Source: Peptostreptococcaceae bacterium oral taxon 113 str. W5053 (GTDB taxonomy: Bacteria > Bacillota > Clostridia > Tissierellales > Peptoniphilaceae). Taken from it: 64,000 nucleotides of DNA. Position 1 is the first letter of the stretch; each line of letters starts with the position of its first letter. Under the pieces are notes generated by a model that saw only the letters and a list, made by a program, of their open reading frames with translations, was not told where the DNA came from and ran no database searches. This document shows positions 27,258-35,623 of this stretch, piece by piece. Both the position numbers and the translations under genes were made by a program. Location: contig KI259821.1 of assembly GCA_000467935.1 (NCBI GenBank), forward strand, positions 1 to 64,000. The letters are read 5' to 3'.

Positions 27258-28157
27258 ATGACTAAATCATCCGACAATTTGGAAATATCAAAAAAATTGC
27301 TGTTTTTTTCTTTTTTGACCACAGGCTTTTCTCCAAAAAGAGATTATGTTTTCGCCTTAGCCTATGGACATTCATCCCCGTCCATATTATTTTTAGACTC
27401 CATTAGCGAAAAAATGGAATTTTTACAAAAAATAAACGAAATCTTTGCCCATAAAACTTTGATTCACTACGCAGGCGATGCTTATTTTTTCCCGATGTTG
27501 AAAGAAAATTTTTCCATATATGCGACCGTTCAATCTGTTGACCTGATGAAATCTTTTCAATCCCTAAAAAATTTTCTCCCCATTCAAAAAATAAGCAAAA
27601 AAGAATTGATGAACTTTCTTTTCTTTACCTCCACGGAAGCGCAAAGCGGTGAATGTACAACGTTGTATTCGGAATATTTAAAAGGAAAAATAGAAAATAA
27701 AGAAAAAATTATCGCTTCACTCATCGAACAATGGACTTTCGTTCGAAACTTGTATAACAAATACCTCGATCTATCGGAAACTCTTTCCATCCCGGTACGC
27801 ATTCAAAAAAAAGACTTGACATTTACCATCCAATCTGTAAAATCACATTATGAATTTATAACTGTTTCCGGTTTCTTTCATCAACATTTGGAAAATACCT
27901 ATTATCAATTTCCTCCTTTCTCCTTGGAAATTAAAGATAATTTTGCATCCTTCCATATTCGAACTCAGGAAACGGAATTTGAGGGAGAATCCTGCATTTT
28001 CCATGATGGGCAATACCTATCGGGAGTCGAACACTTTCGTACACGGTGGAGCACCGTTCCGAATCTGTTTTTGCTTCAAAAAAATGGAATATGGCAAAGA
28101 GAAGAACTGAAAGATTTAATACAAGCCTTATTTTTAGGCTTAGAACAAGAGGTGTAA
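27258..28157 (+). CDS. Degenerate RNase H-fold exonuclease-like protein (YprB-like)
   Basis: 299 residues. The first 115 residues follow the YprB/RNase_H_2 exonuclease pattern: LFFSFLTTGFSPKRDYVFALAY stands where LFFDIETTG... is expected, LIHYAGDAYFFPMLKE matches the ITYNGKSFD-type strand, and SVDLMKSFQSLKNFLP matches the DLL..R helix. The acidic catalytic pair of DIET is replaced by Ser/Phe, so nuclease activity looks lost. The rest, to residue 299, is beta-rich and unassigned. Ends two bases before the radical SAM gene, so they are cotranscribed. Confidence 0.55.
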   Translation: MTKSSDNLEISKKLLFFSFLTTGFSPKRDYVFALAYGHSSPSILFLDSISEKMEFLQKINEIFAHKTLIHYAGDAYFFPMLKENFSIYATVQSVDLMKSFQSLKNFLPIQKISKKELMNFLFFTSTEAQSGECTTLYSEYLKGKIENKEKIIASLIEQWTFVRNLYNKYLDLSETLSIPVRIQKKDLTFTIQSVKSHYEFITVSGFFHQHLENTYYQFPPFSLEIKDNFASFHIRTQETEFEGESCIFHDGQYLSGVEHFRTRWSTVPNLFLLQKNGIWQREELKDLIQALFLGLEQEV

Positions 28158-28159
28158 GT

Positions 28160-29023
28160 ATGAACTATATTGGAAAAGTTTATCGTCCGCCCAGCGAGGC
28201 GTACAGTTTCATCGTGCAGGCTACCGTTGGTTGCGCCCATAATTCCTGTACTTTTTGCAGTATGTATAAAGAGGATCGATTTGCAATTCGTCCTTTGGAG
28301 GATATATTACGTGACTTGGAAGAGGGGAGTCGACTATATCCTTGGAAAAAAGTATTTTTAGCAGATGGCGATGCGTTGGTTATGAAAACAAAAGATATAC
28401 TGACCATCTTAAAATATATCTATGATCATTTTCCCGCCGTTGAACAAGTGACATCTTATGCTACCGTACAAGATATTCTTCGTAAAAGTCCGGAGGAGCT
28501 GAAATCGCTTCGCAAGGCAGGTCTGCAAATGCTTTATATCGGTATGGAAACAGGCTCCGACAAGCTTCTTGAAAAAATCAAAAAATATGTCACCCCCAAA
28601 GAAATGGTTGAAGCCTTCCGCAAAGTAAAAGATGCCGGATTCAAATCCAGCGTAACGTTAATTTCGGGTCTTGGAGGATTGGAACTGTCTTGTGAACACG
28701 CCATCGAAAGTGCCAAGGTAATCTCTCAAGCGCCCCCGGACTTTCTTGCATTTTTAACCCTATACTTGGAACCCGGTGCACCAATGTATGAAGATTTACT
28801 GTCCGGACGGTTTCAATATATGACCCCGGAAGAGAGCTTATACGAAATTCGACTCTTTCTTTCCCATGTCAATGCCCCGAATACCATATTCAGAGCCAAT
28901 CACGCTTCCAACTATCTGGCTTTGAAAGGCGTTTTAAATAAAGACTCGGAAAAAATGATTCATGAAATTGATGAAGTCTTATCAAAACATGCCTTCAAAC
29001 CGGAATATTTACGAGGGCTATAA
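28160..29023 (+). CDS. Radical SAM protein, function unknown
   Basis: 287 residues from ATG 28160. The [4Fe-4S]-binding cysteines have the spacing CAHNSCTFC (C-x4-C-x2-C), typical of the Elp3-like radical SAM group rather than the usual CX3CX2C. A GMETGSDKLLEKI SAM-binding segment follows. There is no SPASM or B12 domain. Substrate unknown. The open frame starts earlier at 28046 but that part overlaps the YprB-like gene. Confidence 0.8.
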   Translation: MNYIGKVYRPPSEAYSFIVQATVGCAHNSCTFCSMYKEDRFAIRPLEDILRDLEEGSRLYPWKKVFLADGDALVMKTKDILTILKYIYDHFPAVEQVTSYATVQDILRKSPEELKSLRKAGLQMLYIGMETGSDKLLEKIKKYVTPKEMVEAFRKVKDAGFKSSVTLISGLGGLELSCEHAIESAKVISQAPPDFLAFLTLYLEPGAPMYEDLLSGRFQYMTPEESLYEIRLFLSHVNAPNTIFRANHASNYLALKGVLNKDSEKMIHEIDEVLSKHAFKPEYLRGL

Positions 29024-29024
29024 A

Positions 29025-29055
29025 AAAACTGACTTATTAAAAGTCAGTTTTTTTC
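29025..29055. terminator. Bidirectional terminator between converging genes
   Basis: ACTGACTT/AAGTCAGT stem flanked by A7 and T7 runs, so it works in both directions. It ends the radical SAM transcript (+) and the amino acid ABC transporter transcript (-). Confidence 0.88.
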
Positions 29056-29057
29056 CG

Positions 29058-29789
29058 TTATAATACTCTTTTTAAAAAATCTTTGGTACGTTCTTCTTTC
29101 GGCACATTAAAAATTTCTTCCGGCGTTCCTTCTTCCAAAATAACTCCCCCATCCATAAATACCACCCGATCCGCCACGTCACGAGCAAATTCCATTTCAT
29201 GGGTCACAATCAACATCGTCATACCGTCCTTTGCCAACTCCTTCATAATGCTAAGAACATCTCCCACCATTTCCGGATCTAAAGCCGAAGTCGGTTCATC
29301 AAATAACAATACCTCCGGTTCCATCGACAAAGCCCTTGCGATAGCAACCCGTTGCTTTTGCCCTCCGGAAATTTGTCTTGGACGAGCGTGAATATATGCA
29401 TCCATGCCGACTTTTTTCAAGTATTGGAGAGCAATCGCTTTTGCTTCTTCTTTATTTCTTTTCAAAACCGTAACCTGACCTAAAATGCAATTATCCAGTA
29501 CGGAATGATTCTCAAACAAATTAAACTGTTGAAAAACCATCCCCAATTTTGTACAATACTTTTTTTTATTATGACCTTTATCCAAGATCTTCCCGCCTTG
29601 AAAAATAATCTCTCCTCCGGTAGGCTCTTCCAATAAATTGATGCAACGTAATAATGTGCTCTTCCCTGAACCGGAAGGTCCGATTATGCAAACAACTTCC
29701 CCGGCTTCCACGGAAAAATCAATATCTTTAAGCACGGTATTTTGTCCGAATTTTTTATTTAAATGGTTAATCTCTAAAACTTTTTTCAT
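29058..29789 (-). CDS. Polar amino acid ABC transporter, ATPase
   Basis: ATPase (243 aa) of a PAAT-family importer. Walker A GPSGSGKST, signature SGGQKQRVAIARAL, Walker B VLLFDEPTSALDPE and the switch His in VTHEMEFA are intact. ATG 29789 was chosen because it has AGAGGGG at eight bases; a GTG three codons earlier lies too close to it. Third gene after the binding protein and permease; the T-box leader upstream suggests lysine as the substrate. Confidence 0.93.
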   Translation of the reverse strand: MKKVLEINHLNKKFGQNTVLKDIDFSVEAGEVVCIIGPSGSGKSTLLRCINLLEEPTGGEIIFQGGKILDKGHNKKKYCTKLGMVFQQFNLFENHSVLDNCILGQVTVLKRNKEEAKAIALQYLKKVGMDAYIHARPRQISGGQKQRVAIARALSMEPEVLLFDEPTSALDPEMVGDVLSIMKELAKDGMTMLIVTHEMEFARDVADRVVFMDGGVILEEGTPEEIFNVPKEERTKDFLKRVL

Positions 29790-29803
29790 TTCCCGCACCC
29801 CTC

Positions 29804-30532
29804 TTACACCTGCATTTGATTCCCCGCCATAATAAATTCCCCGGAACCGTCCATTTTCTTCTCAAGCCATCGAAGCATACGAGTTACTGCAAAAGTTAAG
29901 ACAAAATAAATAATCCCCGCAATTAAAAACGGCTCAAATACTCTAAAGTGCATGCCTCCAATAGTCTTTGCCTGGAAAAACAATTCACTGATGCTGATTA
30001 CATTCAGTACGGAACTGTCTTTAATATTGATCACAAATTCATTCCCCGTCGCAGGCAATATATTTCTTAACGCTTGAGGCATTACGACATGCACCATCGT
30101 TTGAAAATGACTCATACCGATGGCATGTGCCGCTTCAAATTGACCCTTGTCTACGGACAAAATTCCTCCGCGCACAATCTCCGCCATATAAGCGCCGGTA
30201 TTGATGGAGATAATGATTAAAGCACTGGTCATTCTAGGAATTTCCCAGCCTAAAAACAATGGCGCCCCGTAATATAAAACCATAGCCTGCACCATCATAG
30301 GTGTTCCTCTGAAAATTTCAATATACAAATTTAACAAAATATGAATGATTTTTAAAAAAATTCGTTTTCCTTTCGTTCCCGGTTTTGGAATTGTTCGTAT
30401 AATTCCAATCATTAAACCGATGAAAAGCCCGGCAACCGTTCCTATAATACTAATCCACAAAGTGGTTAAAGCGCCTTTGACGAACAGCGGCCAATATTTT
30501 TGTAAAATCATGCCAAACAAATTCCAATCCAT
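29804..30532 (-). CDS. Polar amino acid ABC transporter, permease
   Basis: HisM/GlnP-type permease (242 aa from ATG 30532, preceded by AAAGGG). About five membrane segments, with the permease EAA-type loop AHAIGMSHFQTMVHVVMPQALRNILPA near residue 150 that contacts the ATPase. A single permease gene implies a homodimeric channel. The open frame extends to a TTG at 30568, which has no ribosome site. Confidence 0.9.
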   Translation of the reverse strand: MDWNLFGMILQKYWPLFVKGALTTLWISIIGTVAGLFIGLMIGIIRTIPKPGTKGKRIFLKIIHILLNLYIEIFRGTPMMVQAMVLYYGAPLFLGWEIPRMTSALIIISINTGAYMAEIVRGGILSVDKGQFEAAHAIGMSHFQTMVHVVMPQALRNILPATGNEFVINIKDSSVLNVISISELFFQAKTIGGMHFRVFEPFLIAGIIYFVLTFAVTRMLRWLEKKMDGSGEFIMAGNQMQV

Positions 30533-30571
30533 AACGATCCCTTTCCATATCCTGAATTTTTTTAACAATTT

Positions 30572-31432
30572 CTATAATGAAGGCTGATGCTTAATAGCTT
30601 CCAACATCATTTCATCTCGTTCTTCCAGACTCACCTTTTGAATAATTTCATTGATCTTTGACGTTAATTTGCTGCCTTTACGAAGCGCTACCGCAATTTG
30701 CGTATCTTCCGCCGGCAAATTGAATCCTTTCCCTTCTTCAAATTCAATAAATGAAAATGCCTGATTGGCATTTTTTGCACTGATGCCTTCCGGCTTTTCC
30801 GACACATAGCCATCAATCAATCCGGATTGCAAGGCTGCACGCATGGTGGAAAAATCGGCAATGGCCGGTTGTTTATCAACCCCTTCAATTTGATCGATTA
30901 CACCGTAATGAACCGTGTTAAGTTGTCCGGTAATTTTAGCTCCTTTAAAATCTTCAAGCCCATGAGCCTTTGCATACGCCCCTTCCGCATTGACAATCAT
31001 AACTAGATTTGTATTATAATAAGCCTCGCTAAAATCCGCATTTTCTTTTCTTTCGGCAGTTGGGGACATCCCCGCAATCACCGCATCAATCTTTCCGGAA
31101 CGCAACGCCGGCTCCAAACCGTCCCATTCCATTTTTACAATTTCCAATTTCATTCCCAATCCGTCGGCAATACGTTTTGCAAACGCTACATCATAACCGC
31201 CGGCAAACGTACTCTCACCTGCAATCGCTACTCCTCCGTTGGAATCATCCAATTGAGTCCAATTGTAAGGAGCATAGTTACATTCCATTCCGACTCTGAA
31301 AATACCCTCATCTTTTGTAGAAAACAAATTTTGCTCTTCATCTTTCGTTGTTTCAACAGGTGCATTATTTCCACCGCAAGCCGTCAAAACCAAAGCCACC
31401 GCCAACATCAAAATTGCAAATAATTTTTTCAT
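30572..31432 (-). CDS. Polar amino acid ABC transporter, substrate-binding lipoprotein
   Basis: 286 residues. Lipoprotein signal with lipobox LTAC at residues 16-19, followed by a glycine-rich linker. Family 3 solute-binding domain with VGMECNYAPYNW, GGYDVAFAKRIA, and AGMSPTAERKENADFSEAYY. Amino acid specificity is not clear from the fold; the Lys-type T-box that precedes the gene points to lysine or a related basic amino acid. Confidence 0.92.
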   Translation of the reverse strand: MKKLFAILMLAVALVLTACGGNNAPVETTKDEEQNLFSTKDEGIFRVGMECNYAPYNWTQLDDSNGGVAIAGESTFAGGYDVAFAKRIADGLGMKLEIVKMEWDGLEPALRSGKIDAVIAGMSPTAERKENADFSEAYYNTNLVMIVNAEGAYAKAHGLEDFKGAKITGQLNTVHYGVIDQIEGVDKQPAIADFSTMRAALQSGLIDGYVSEKPEGISAKNANQAFSFIEFEEGKGFNLPAEDTQIAVALRKGSKLTSKINEIIQKVSLEERDEMMLEAIKHQPSL

Positions 31433-31453
31433 TTTTTCTCCTCCTTTTCATCA

Positions 31454-31725
31454 TAAAAAAAGCTTTCTCCCTACCCTTTTCGGATATGGGACGAAAGCTT
31501 AACTTACGTGTTACCACCCAATTTCATTTTTGCCTCACGACAAAAACCTCATAAAGTACCATCATACTCTTTCGCTGTAACGTGCGATTACGTTATGCAA
31601 TCCGTAATTCCATCCTGCATAATGCTCCGAGTCTTTATTCGGCAAAGATTCATTTACGCCTTTTCACCAACAAGCGCTCTCTGTAAAACTTCACATTTGC
31701 TTACTTATCTCTTCATAGCTTTACC
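31454..31725 (-). promoter_or_regulatory. T-box riboswitch, specifier AAA (Lys)
   Basis: All T-box parts are present in order. Stem I has AGAGAG bulge, distal loop GGTGAAA (31662-31668, fits GNTGNRA) and a K-turn. The specifier loop reads GAAT-AAA-G with AAA at 31634-31636, a lysine codon. The T-box GGGTGGTAACACG is at 31507-31519. A terminator (AAGCTTTC...GAAAGCTT and T7) spans 31454-31500. Uncharged tRNA-Lys should allow readthrough into the transporter. The specifier is placed by pattern, without a full fold. Confidence 0.85.
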
Positions 31726-31727
31726 CT

Positions 31728-31756
31728 ATTATAAGATATGTTTTTTTTCGTGTCAA
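31728..31756 (-). promoter_or_regulatory. Consensus promoter of the T-box/transporter operon
   Basis: TTGACA (31751-31756), 17-base spacer and TATAAT (31728-31733): a perfect consensus. With initiation this strong, control must rest on the T-box terminator. Confidence 0.85.
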
Positions 31757-31778
31757 CTGTTTTTTTCTTTCCGTATTT

Positions 31779-32798
31779 TTACTCCTTTATTTTTTTGTAT
31801 AGTAAATATTGAACCGTATCGAAAACGGTTTCGGAAAAATTTCTGGTTCTGAAGGAAAGCTCTCTTGCCGCTTTCTCATGACTGTATCTCACCCCGTCCC
31901 ATAAAGTATGTAAAGAATACTTTGTAAACAAAGGTTTGCGTTTTGTCCACTTATAATAAAGATTAACCAATGGTAAAACCGCCAAAATAAACCATTTCGG
32001 TATGACGGTTAAATGATATTTTTTCTTAGTCGTTTCCTCAATCATCTTGACCATATCCCGAATGGATACTCTTTTACGAGCCAATAAATATGTTTCGCCC
32101 GACAATCCGTAATCCAACGCCGAAACAACTCCCTTGGCCACATCCCTGACATCGACAAAATCATATCCTCCTTCCACAATAGCCGATATTTTATGAGATA
32201 AAATTCCTTCAATCAATTCCGTCATATGCCCTCTACAGGGATCCTCCGGTCCAACGATTCCGGAAGGATGAACAATCACCGTATCCATACCCTCCCGATG
32301 AGCATCCTGTACCAATTGGCTGGCAGTCGCCTTGGTCTTTGCATATGCCCCCTCTACGGATTCCGGAGAAAAACTATGAACTTCATGAATCAAGGCATTT
32401 GGTTTTGAGGGAATTGCATGAACGGAACTGATATATAAAAACCTTCTTGCCGAATACCTTTTAGCTAATTCCAACAGCTTTCGAGTTCCTTCAACATTGA
32501 TCCGATAAAGCATGTTTTCTCTTTCATCTCCAATGTCTACAAGACTTGCTCCGTGAATTACAGAAAAATCTTTCATTCCCCTAAACAGGTTTTCCAAGCT
32601 CTCCTGATTGCAAAGATCCCCAATAACGCAATGAACGTCTGGATAAAGCGTTTTTATTTCAGAAATCCGATACGCCTCTTGGGGCAAAATCAACAAAATC
32701 AATTTTTTTCTCCCGCTCTTGTAAAGTTCTCGAAGTAAATGAGAACCCAAATGTCCGGTCGCCCCTGTAATGATTATCTTCTCCACTTCTCTCACCAT
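31779..32798 (-). CDS. NAD-dependent epimerase/dehydratase family protein
   Basis: Extended SDR (339 aa from ATG 32798). Rossmann motif ITGATGHLGSHLL at the N-terminus and the catalytic YAKTK (YxxxK) near residue 150, with the preceding Ser in YISSVHA. Resembles the dihydroflavonol-reductase/3-beta-HSD-like group of unknown substrate. The upstream 39 codons of the open frame overlap the divergent gene and are not used. The ribosome site is weak. Confidence 0.8.
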   Translation of the reverse strand: MVREVEKIIITGATGHLGSHLLRELYKSGRKKLILLILPQEAYRISEIKTLYPDVHCVIGDLCNQESLENLFRGMKDFSVIHGASLVDIGDERENMLYRINVEGTRKLLELAKRYSARRFLYISSVHAIPSKPNALIHEVHSFSPESVEGAYAKTKATASQLVQDAHREGMDTVIVHPSGIVGPEDPCRGHMTELIEGILSHKISAIVEGGYDFVDVRDVAKGVVSALDYGLSGETYLLARKRVSIRDMVKMIEETTKKKYHLTVIPKWFILAVLPLVNLYYKWTKRKPLFTKYSLHTLWDGVRYSHEKAARELSFRTRNFSETVFDTVQYLLYKKIKE

Positions 32799-32829
32799 CT
32801 TTCTCTGTTCTTTATACCCTTTTTTGAAA

Positions 32830-32857
32830 TTGAAATATACATGATATAATATTTCAA
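32830..32857. promoter_or_regulatory. Dyad operator candidate over the SDR promoter
   Basis: Perfect inverted repeat TTGAAATA (32830-32837) and TATTTCAA (32850-32857), 12-base spacer, overlapping an extended TATAAT box (32845-32850) for the plus-strand SDR gene and lying in the shared upstream region of the divergent epimerase gene. Confidence 0.45.
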
Positions 32858-32867
32858 GGAGGATATT

Positions 32868-33602
32868 ATGAAAAAAATTGCTTTTATCTCCGGTGCTTCC
32901 GGAGGAATCGGTCAAGCCATAGCCCGAGAGTTATCTGCAACACACACCTTACTATTACATTCCTTTCAACACGGGGACGTTTTAAAAAAATTAAAAAATG
33001 AACTCGAAGAAAAAGGGGCCCACATCTATTTGGTGCAAGGTAATCTGTCCGATGAAAAGGAAGCTACCCGTATCTTTCAGCAAACAGATGCCCTTTTCCC
33101 CTATATTCATACTTTAATTAATTGTGCAGGCATTGCCGACTATCAACTTTTTACACATATAAATTATGCCCGTTGGAAAGAACTTTTTCAAGTCAATGTG
33201 GATAGCATCTTTCAAACCTGTCACCATTTTTTGCCTAAGATGATTGAAAATAAAAGCGGCAAAATAATCAATATCTCATCCATGTGGGGAATTGTCGGAG
33301 CATCTTTGGAAGTTGCCTATTCCGCTACAAAAGGCGCCGTCAACGCCTTTACGAAAGCTCTGGCATTGGAAGAAGCCTATAGCAATATTCAAGTCAATGC
33401 CATTGCCCCCGGCGCAGTGGACACCAATATGCTTTCACCGCTATCCGACGAAGATCGCCGTTTGTTAATCCGGGATATTCCCGCCGGTCGATTGGCACGC
33501 CCGGAAGAAATTGCAAAATTAGCCGCCTTTTTAGCCTCTCCCGCCGCAGACTATATCACCGGTCAAATCATCAGTCCCAATGGGGGTTTTATGACCTATT
33601 AA
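32868..33602 (+). CDS. Short-chain dehydrogenase/reductase (FabG-like)
   Basis: Classical SDR of 244 residues. Cofactor loop SGASGGIGQA, NCAG segment, and the Ser-Tyr-Lys triad in NISSMWG and YSATK. The C-terminal YITGQIISPNGGF is the FabG/YmfI pattern. Whether it is a 3-oxoacyl reductase or acts on another alcohol cannot be told; no other fatty-acid gene is nearby. Preceded by AAGGAGG. Confidence 0.85.
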   Translation: MKKIAFISGASGGIGQAIARELSATHTLLLHSFQHGDVLKKLKNELEEKGAHIYLVQGNLSDEKEATRIFQQTDALFPYIHTLINCAGIADYQLFTHINYARWKELFQVNVDSIFQTCHHFLPKMIENKSGKIINISSMWGIVGASLEVAYSATKGAVNAFTKALALEEAYSNIQVNAIAPGAVDTNMLSPLSDEDRRLLIRDIPAGRLARPEEIAKLAAFLASPAADYITGQIISPNGGFMTY

Positions 33603-33648
33603 AGCCTTGCATCCTTACCTTTGCCGAAATACTCTTTCTCTCCTCACT

Positions 33649-33694
33649 AAAAACTCCTTTTGTCCAATCAAAATCCGACAAAAGGAGTTTTTTC
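33649..33694. terminator. Bidirectional terminator between SDR and ABC operon
   Basis: AAAACTCCTTTTGTC pairs with GACAAAAGGAGTTTT (33677-33691) around a 12-base loop, with A and T runs on both sides. It serves the SDR gene (+) and the long transport operon (-). About 40 bases away a perfect palindrome CGGAGCTCCG (33734-33743) has no obvious role. Confidence 0.88.
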
Positions 33695-33784
33695 ATCTGT
33701 CTATAAAAATTTTTTGTGCACATATCCTCTCTCCGGAGCTCCGAAGCGACTGATCAAAACACGGAAAGAAATTTCCACTTTCCA

Positions 33785-35623
33785 TCAACTTTCTATCCAC
33801 CGCTTCTCATCATCCTGATAATACTGCGCCTGTGCCTCCCACAATTCTTTATACTTTCCTTTTGCCTCTGACAAAAGCTCATCATGACTTCCTCTTTGAA
33901 CAATTCTTCCCTCATCTAAAACAAGAATGGAATCGCAGAACTTGCAGGAAGAAAGGCGATGAGAAATAAAAATGGAAGTTTTCCCGGAAGTCATTGAGTC
34001 AAACTTTTTATAAATTTCATATTCGGAAATCGGATCCAAAGCTGCCGTAGGCTCATCCAAGATAAAAATTGCACCGTCTTTGAGCAAAGCTCTTGCCAAA
34101 GCGATTTTTTGCGCCTCGCCTCCGGAAATCTCCACGCCTTTTTCTTCAAACTCTCTGGATAAATAAACATCCCCGCCGTGTTTTTCGTAAAACTCGGACA
34201 GACCCGTTTCCTTCATCACTTTTCGGATCTCTTCATCGGATCTTTCCTGAAATGCACATAAATTCTCCTTTAAAGTCAATGCCAACAATTTAAAATCCTG
34301 AAAAACCGGAGAAAATTTTTCGGCGTGAACATGAAAATCCATCTTTTGAATATCCTTTCCCTCTACCGAAATTTTTCCGGAATAATTGGAATATAAACCC
34401 ATCAACAACTTCACCAAGGTACTCTTTCCCGAACCGTTCACCCCGACAATCGCAAGTCGCTCTCCCTTTTTGACTTCAAAAGAAATATCCTTTAAAACCT
34501 CTTTTTCGGAACTCGGATAGGAAAAAAACAGATTTTTAACTTCAATCCCCGATGCTTTCGACGTTTTTGACGACTCCTCCCCTGAAAAATTCCTTTTCTC
34601 TCCCGTGGCATAATAATCCAGCAATTTTTCACGATAGATATCCGAAGCGTAAAGACAGCTTAAAGAGTCCACCAAATCCATAGCCTGTTTGATCATCTGA
34701 TTGAATACACCGATATACAACAAAACTTCACTGAACCTTACCGCACCGTATATTGTCTTTAACCCCACAAACAGATAAATAACCCCTAAAACCAAACAAG
34801 TCATCAGAGTTTCCAAAGCACAAGACTTTGTAAACACATCCGAAAGAAACGTATGGGATTTTTCCATATAGTAGCGATACTTTGTTCCATATCTTTTTAC
34901 CAAATCCTGATGATAAAGACGAATATCCTTACCGCTTTGATAGCGGTAAATCAGTTGATTGTAAGACTTGAGAAAACGCAACATTTTCAAATTTTCACCG
35001 CCGATAACTTTCGCAAAGTTTTTATTGATACCGGCATTGATTCTTAAGGTCAAAAAAAAGACTCCGACAAATACGAGAATAAAACCGCCGTTAACCGTCC
35101 ACTTGGATAGTCCTCCCAGGGAAAATTCTTTTTGAAAAAATCCGTACGTAAAATACAGCGCCAGCAAAATACCCGTCATCCCTCCCGCCGTTCTGGAAAT
35201 ATACGAAACAAACGGACGAAAACCGAATACATTTTTCGTTTCCAAATTGTAAAGTTCTATGATATTCTTTCTCATCTCTTCATTTTCCGTCCATTCATAA
35301 TCTATATTTAACAGATGGACCGCTTTCTTCATATCATGCTTCCGCAGAAAGTTTTTGCCGTGAACTTGGCTTTGCTGTGTACAAAAGCTGACTACAAGAG
35401 AGAGAAGAAAATATACCGAAATCAAAATCAATATCTTTTGAAACAGGACATCGTATCTCGTTTTTTCAAGCACCGCTTCAATCAATACTTTAGAGGTCAA
35501 TAGAACAATAAAAGGTTTGAACGCATCCGACACGGCGGCAAGCACACCGGAAAGTATAAATCCGACTTCAAGCTCTTCCCCATATCGAATGATTTTCCAT
35601 ATTCTGTGAATTTTAGTCTTCAT
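33785..35623 (-). CDS. Exporter-fold ABC protein, permease-ATPase fusion (second of a pair)
   Basis: 612 residues: six membrane segments (to about residue 320) then an ATPase domain with Walker A GVNGSGKST, Q-loop FQDF, signature SGGEAQKIALARAL, Walker B FILDEPTAAL and ISHRL. All catalytic residues look intact. It overlaps its partner gene by 11 bases, so they very likely form a heterodimer. Exporter-fold pairs next to metal uptake genes include importers of siderophores (YbtPQ, IrtAB), but peptide or drug exporters look the same at this level. Confidence 0.85.
   Translation of the reverse strand: MKTKIHRIWKIIRYGEELEVGFILSGVLAAVSDAFKPFIVLLTSKVLIEAVLEKTRYDVLFQKILILISVYFLLSLVVSFCTQQSQVHGKNFLRKHDMKKAVHLLNIDYEWTENEEMRKNIIELYNLETKNVFGFRPFVSYISRTAGGMTGILLALYFTYGFFQKEFSLGGLSKWTVNGGFILVFVGVFFLTLRINAGINKNFAKVIGGENLKMLRFLKSYNQLIYRYQSGKDIRLYHQDLVKRYGTKYRYYMEKSHTFLSDVFTKSCALETLMTCLVLGVIYLFVGLKTIYGAVRFSEVLLYIGVFNQMIKQAMDLVDSLSCLYASDIYREKLLDYYATGEKRNFSGEESSKTSKASGIEVKNLFFSYPSSEKEVLKDISFEVKKGERLAIVGVNGSGKSTLVKLLMGLYSNYSGKISVEGKDIQKMDFHVHAEKFSPVFQDFKLLALTLKENLCAFQERSDEEIRKVMKETGLSEFYEKHGGDVYLSREFEEKGVEISGGEAQKIALARALLKDGAIFILDEPTAALDPISEYEIYKKFDSMTSGKTSIFISHRLSSCKFCDSILVLDEGRIVQRGSHDELLSEAKGKYKELWEAQAQYYQDDEKRWIES

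Noticed and set aside
33734..33743. Palindrome CGGAGCTCCG as an operator
   Set aside because: It lies beyond the 3' ends of two converging transcripts with no promoter nearby; ten-base palindromes occur by chance.
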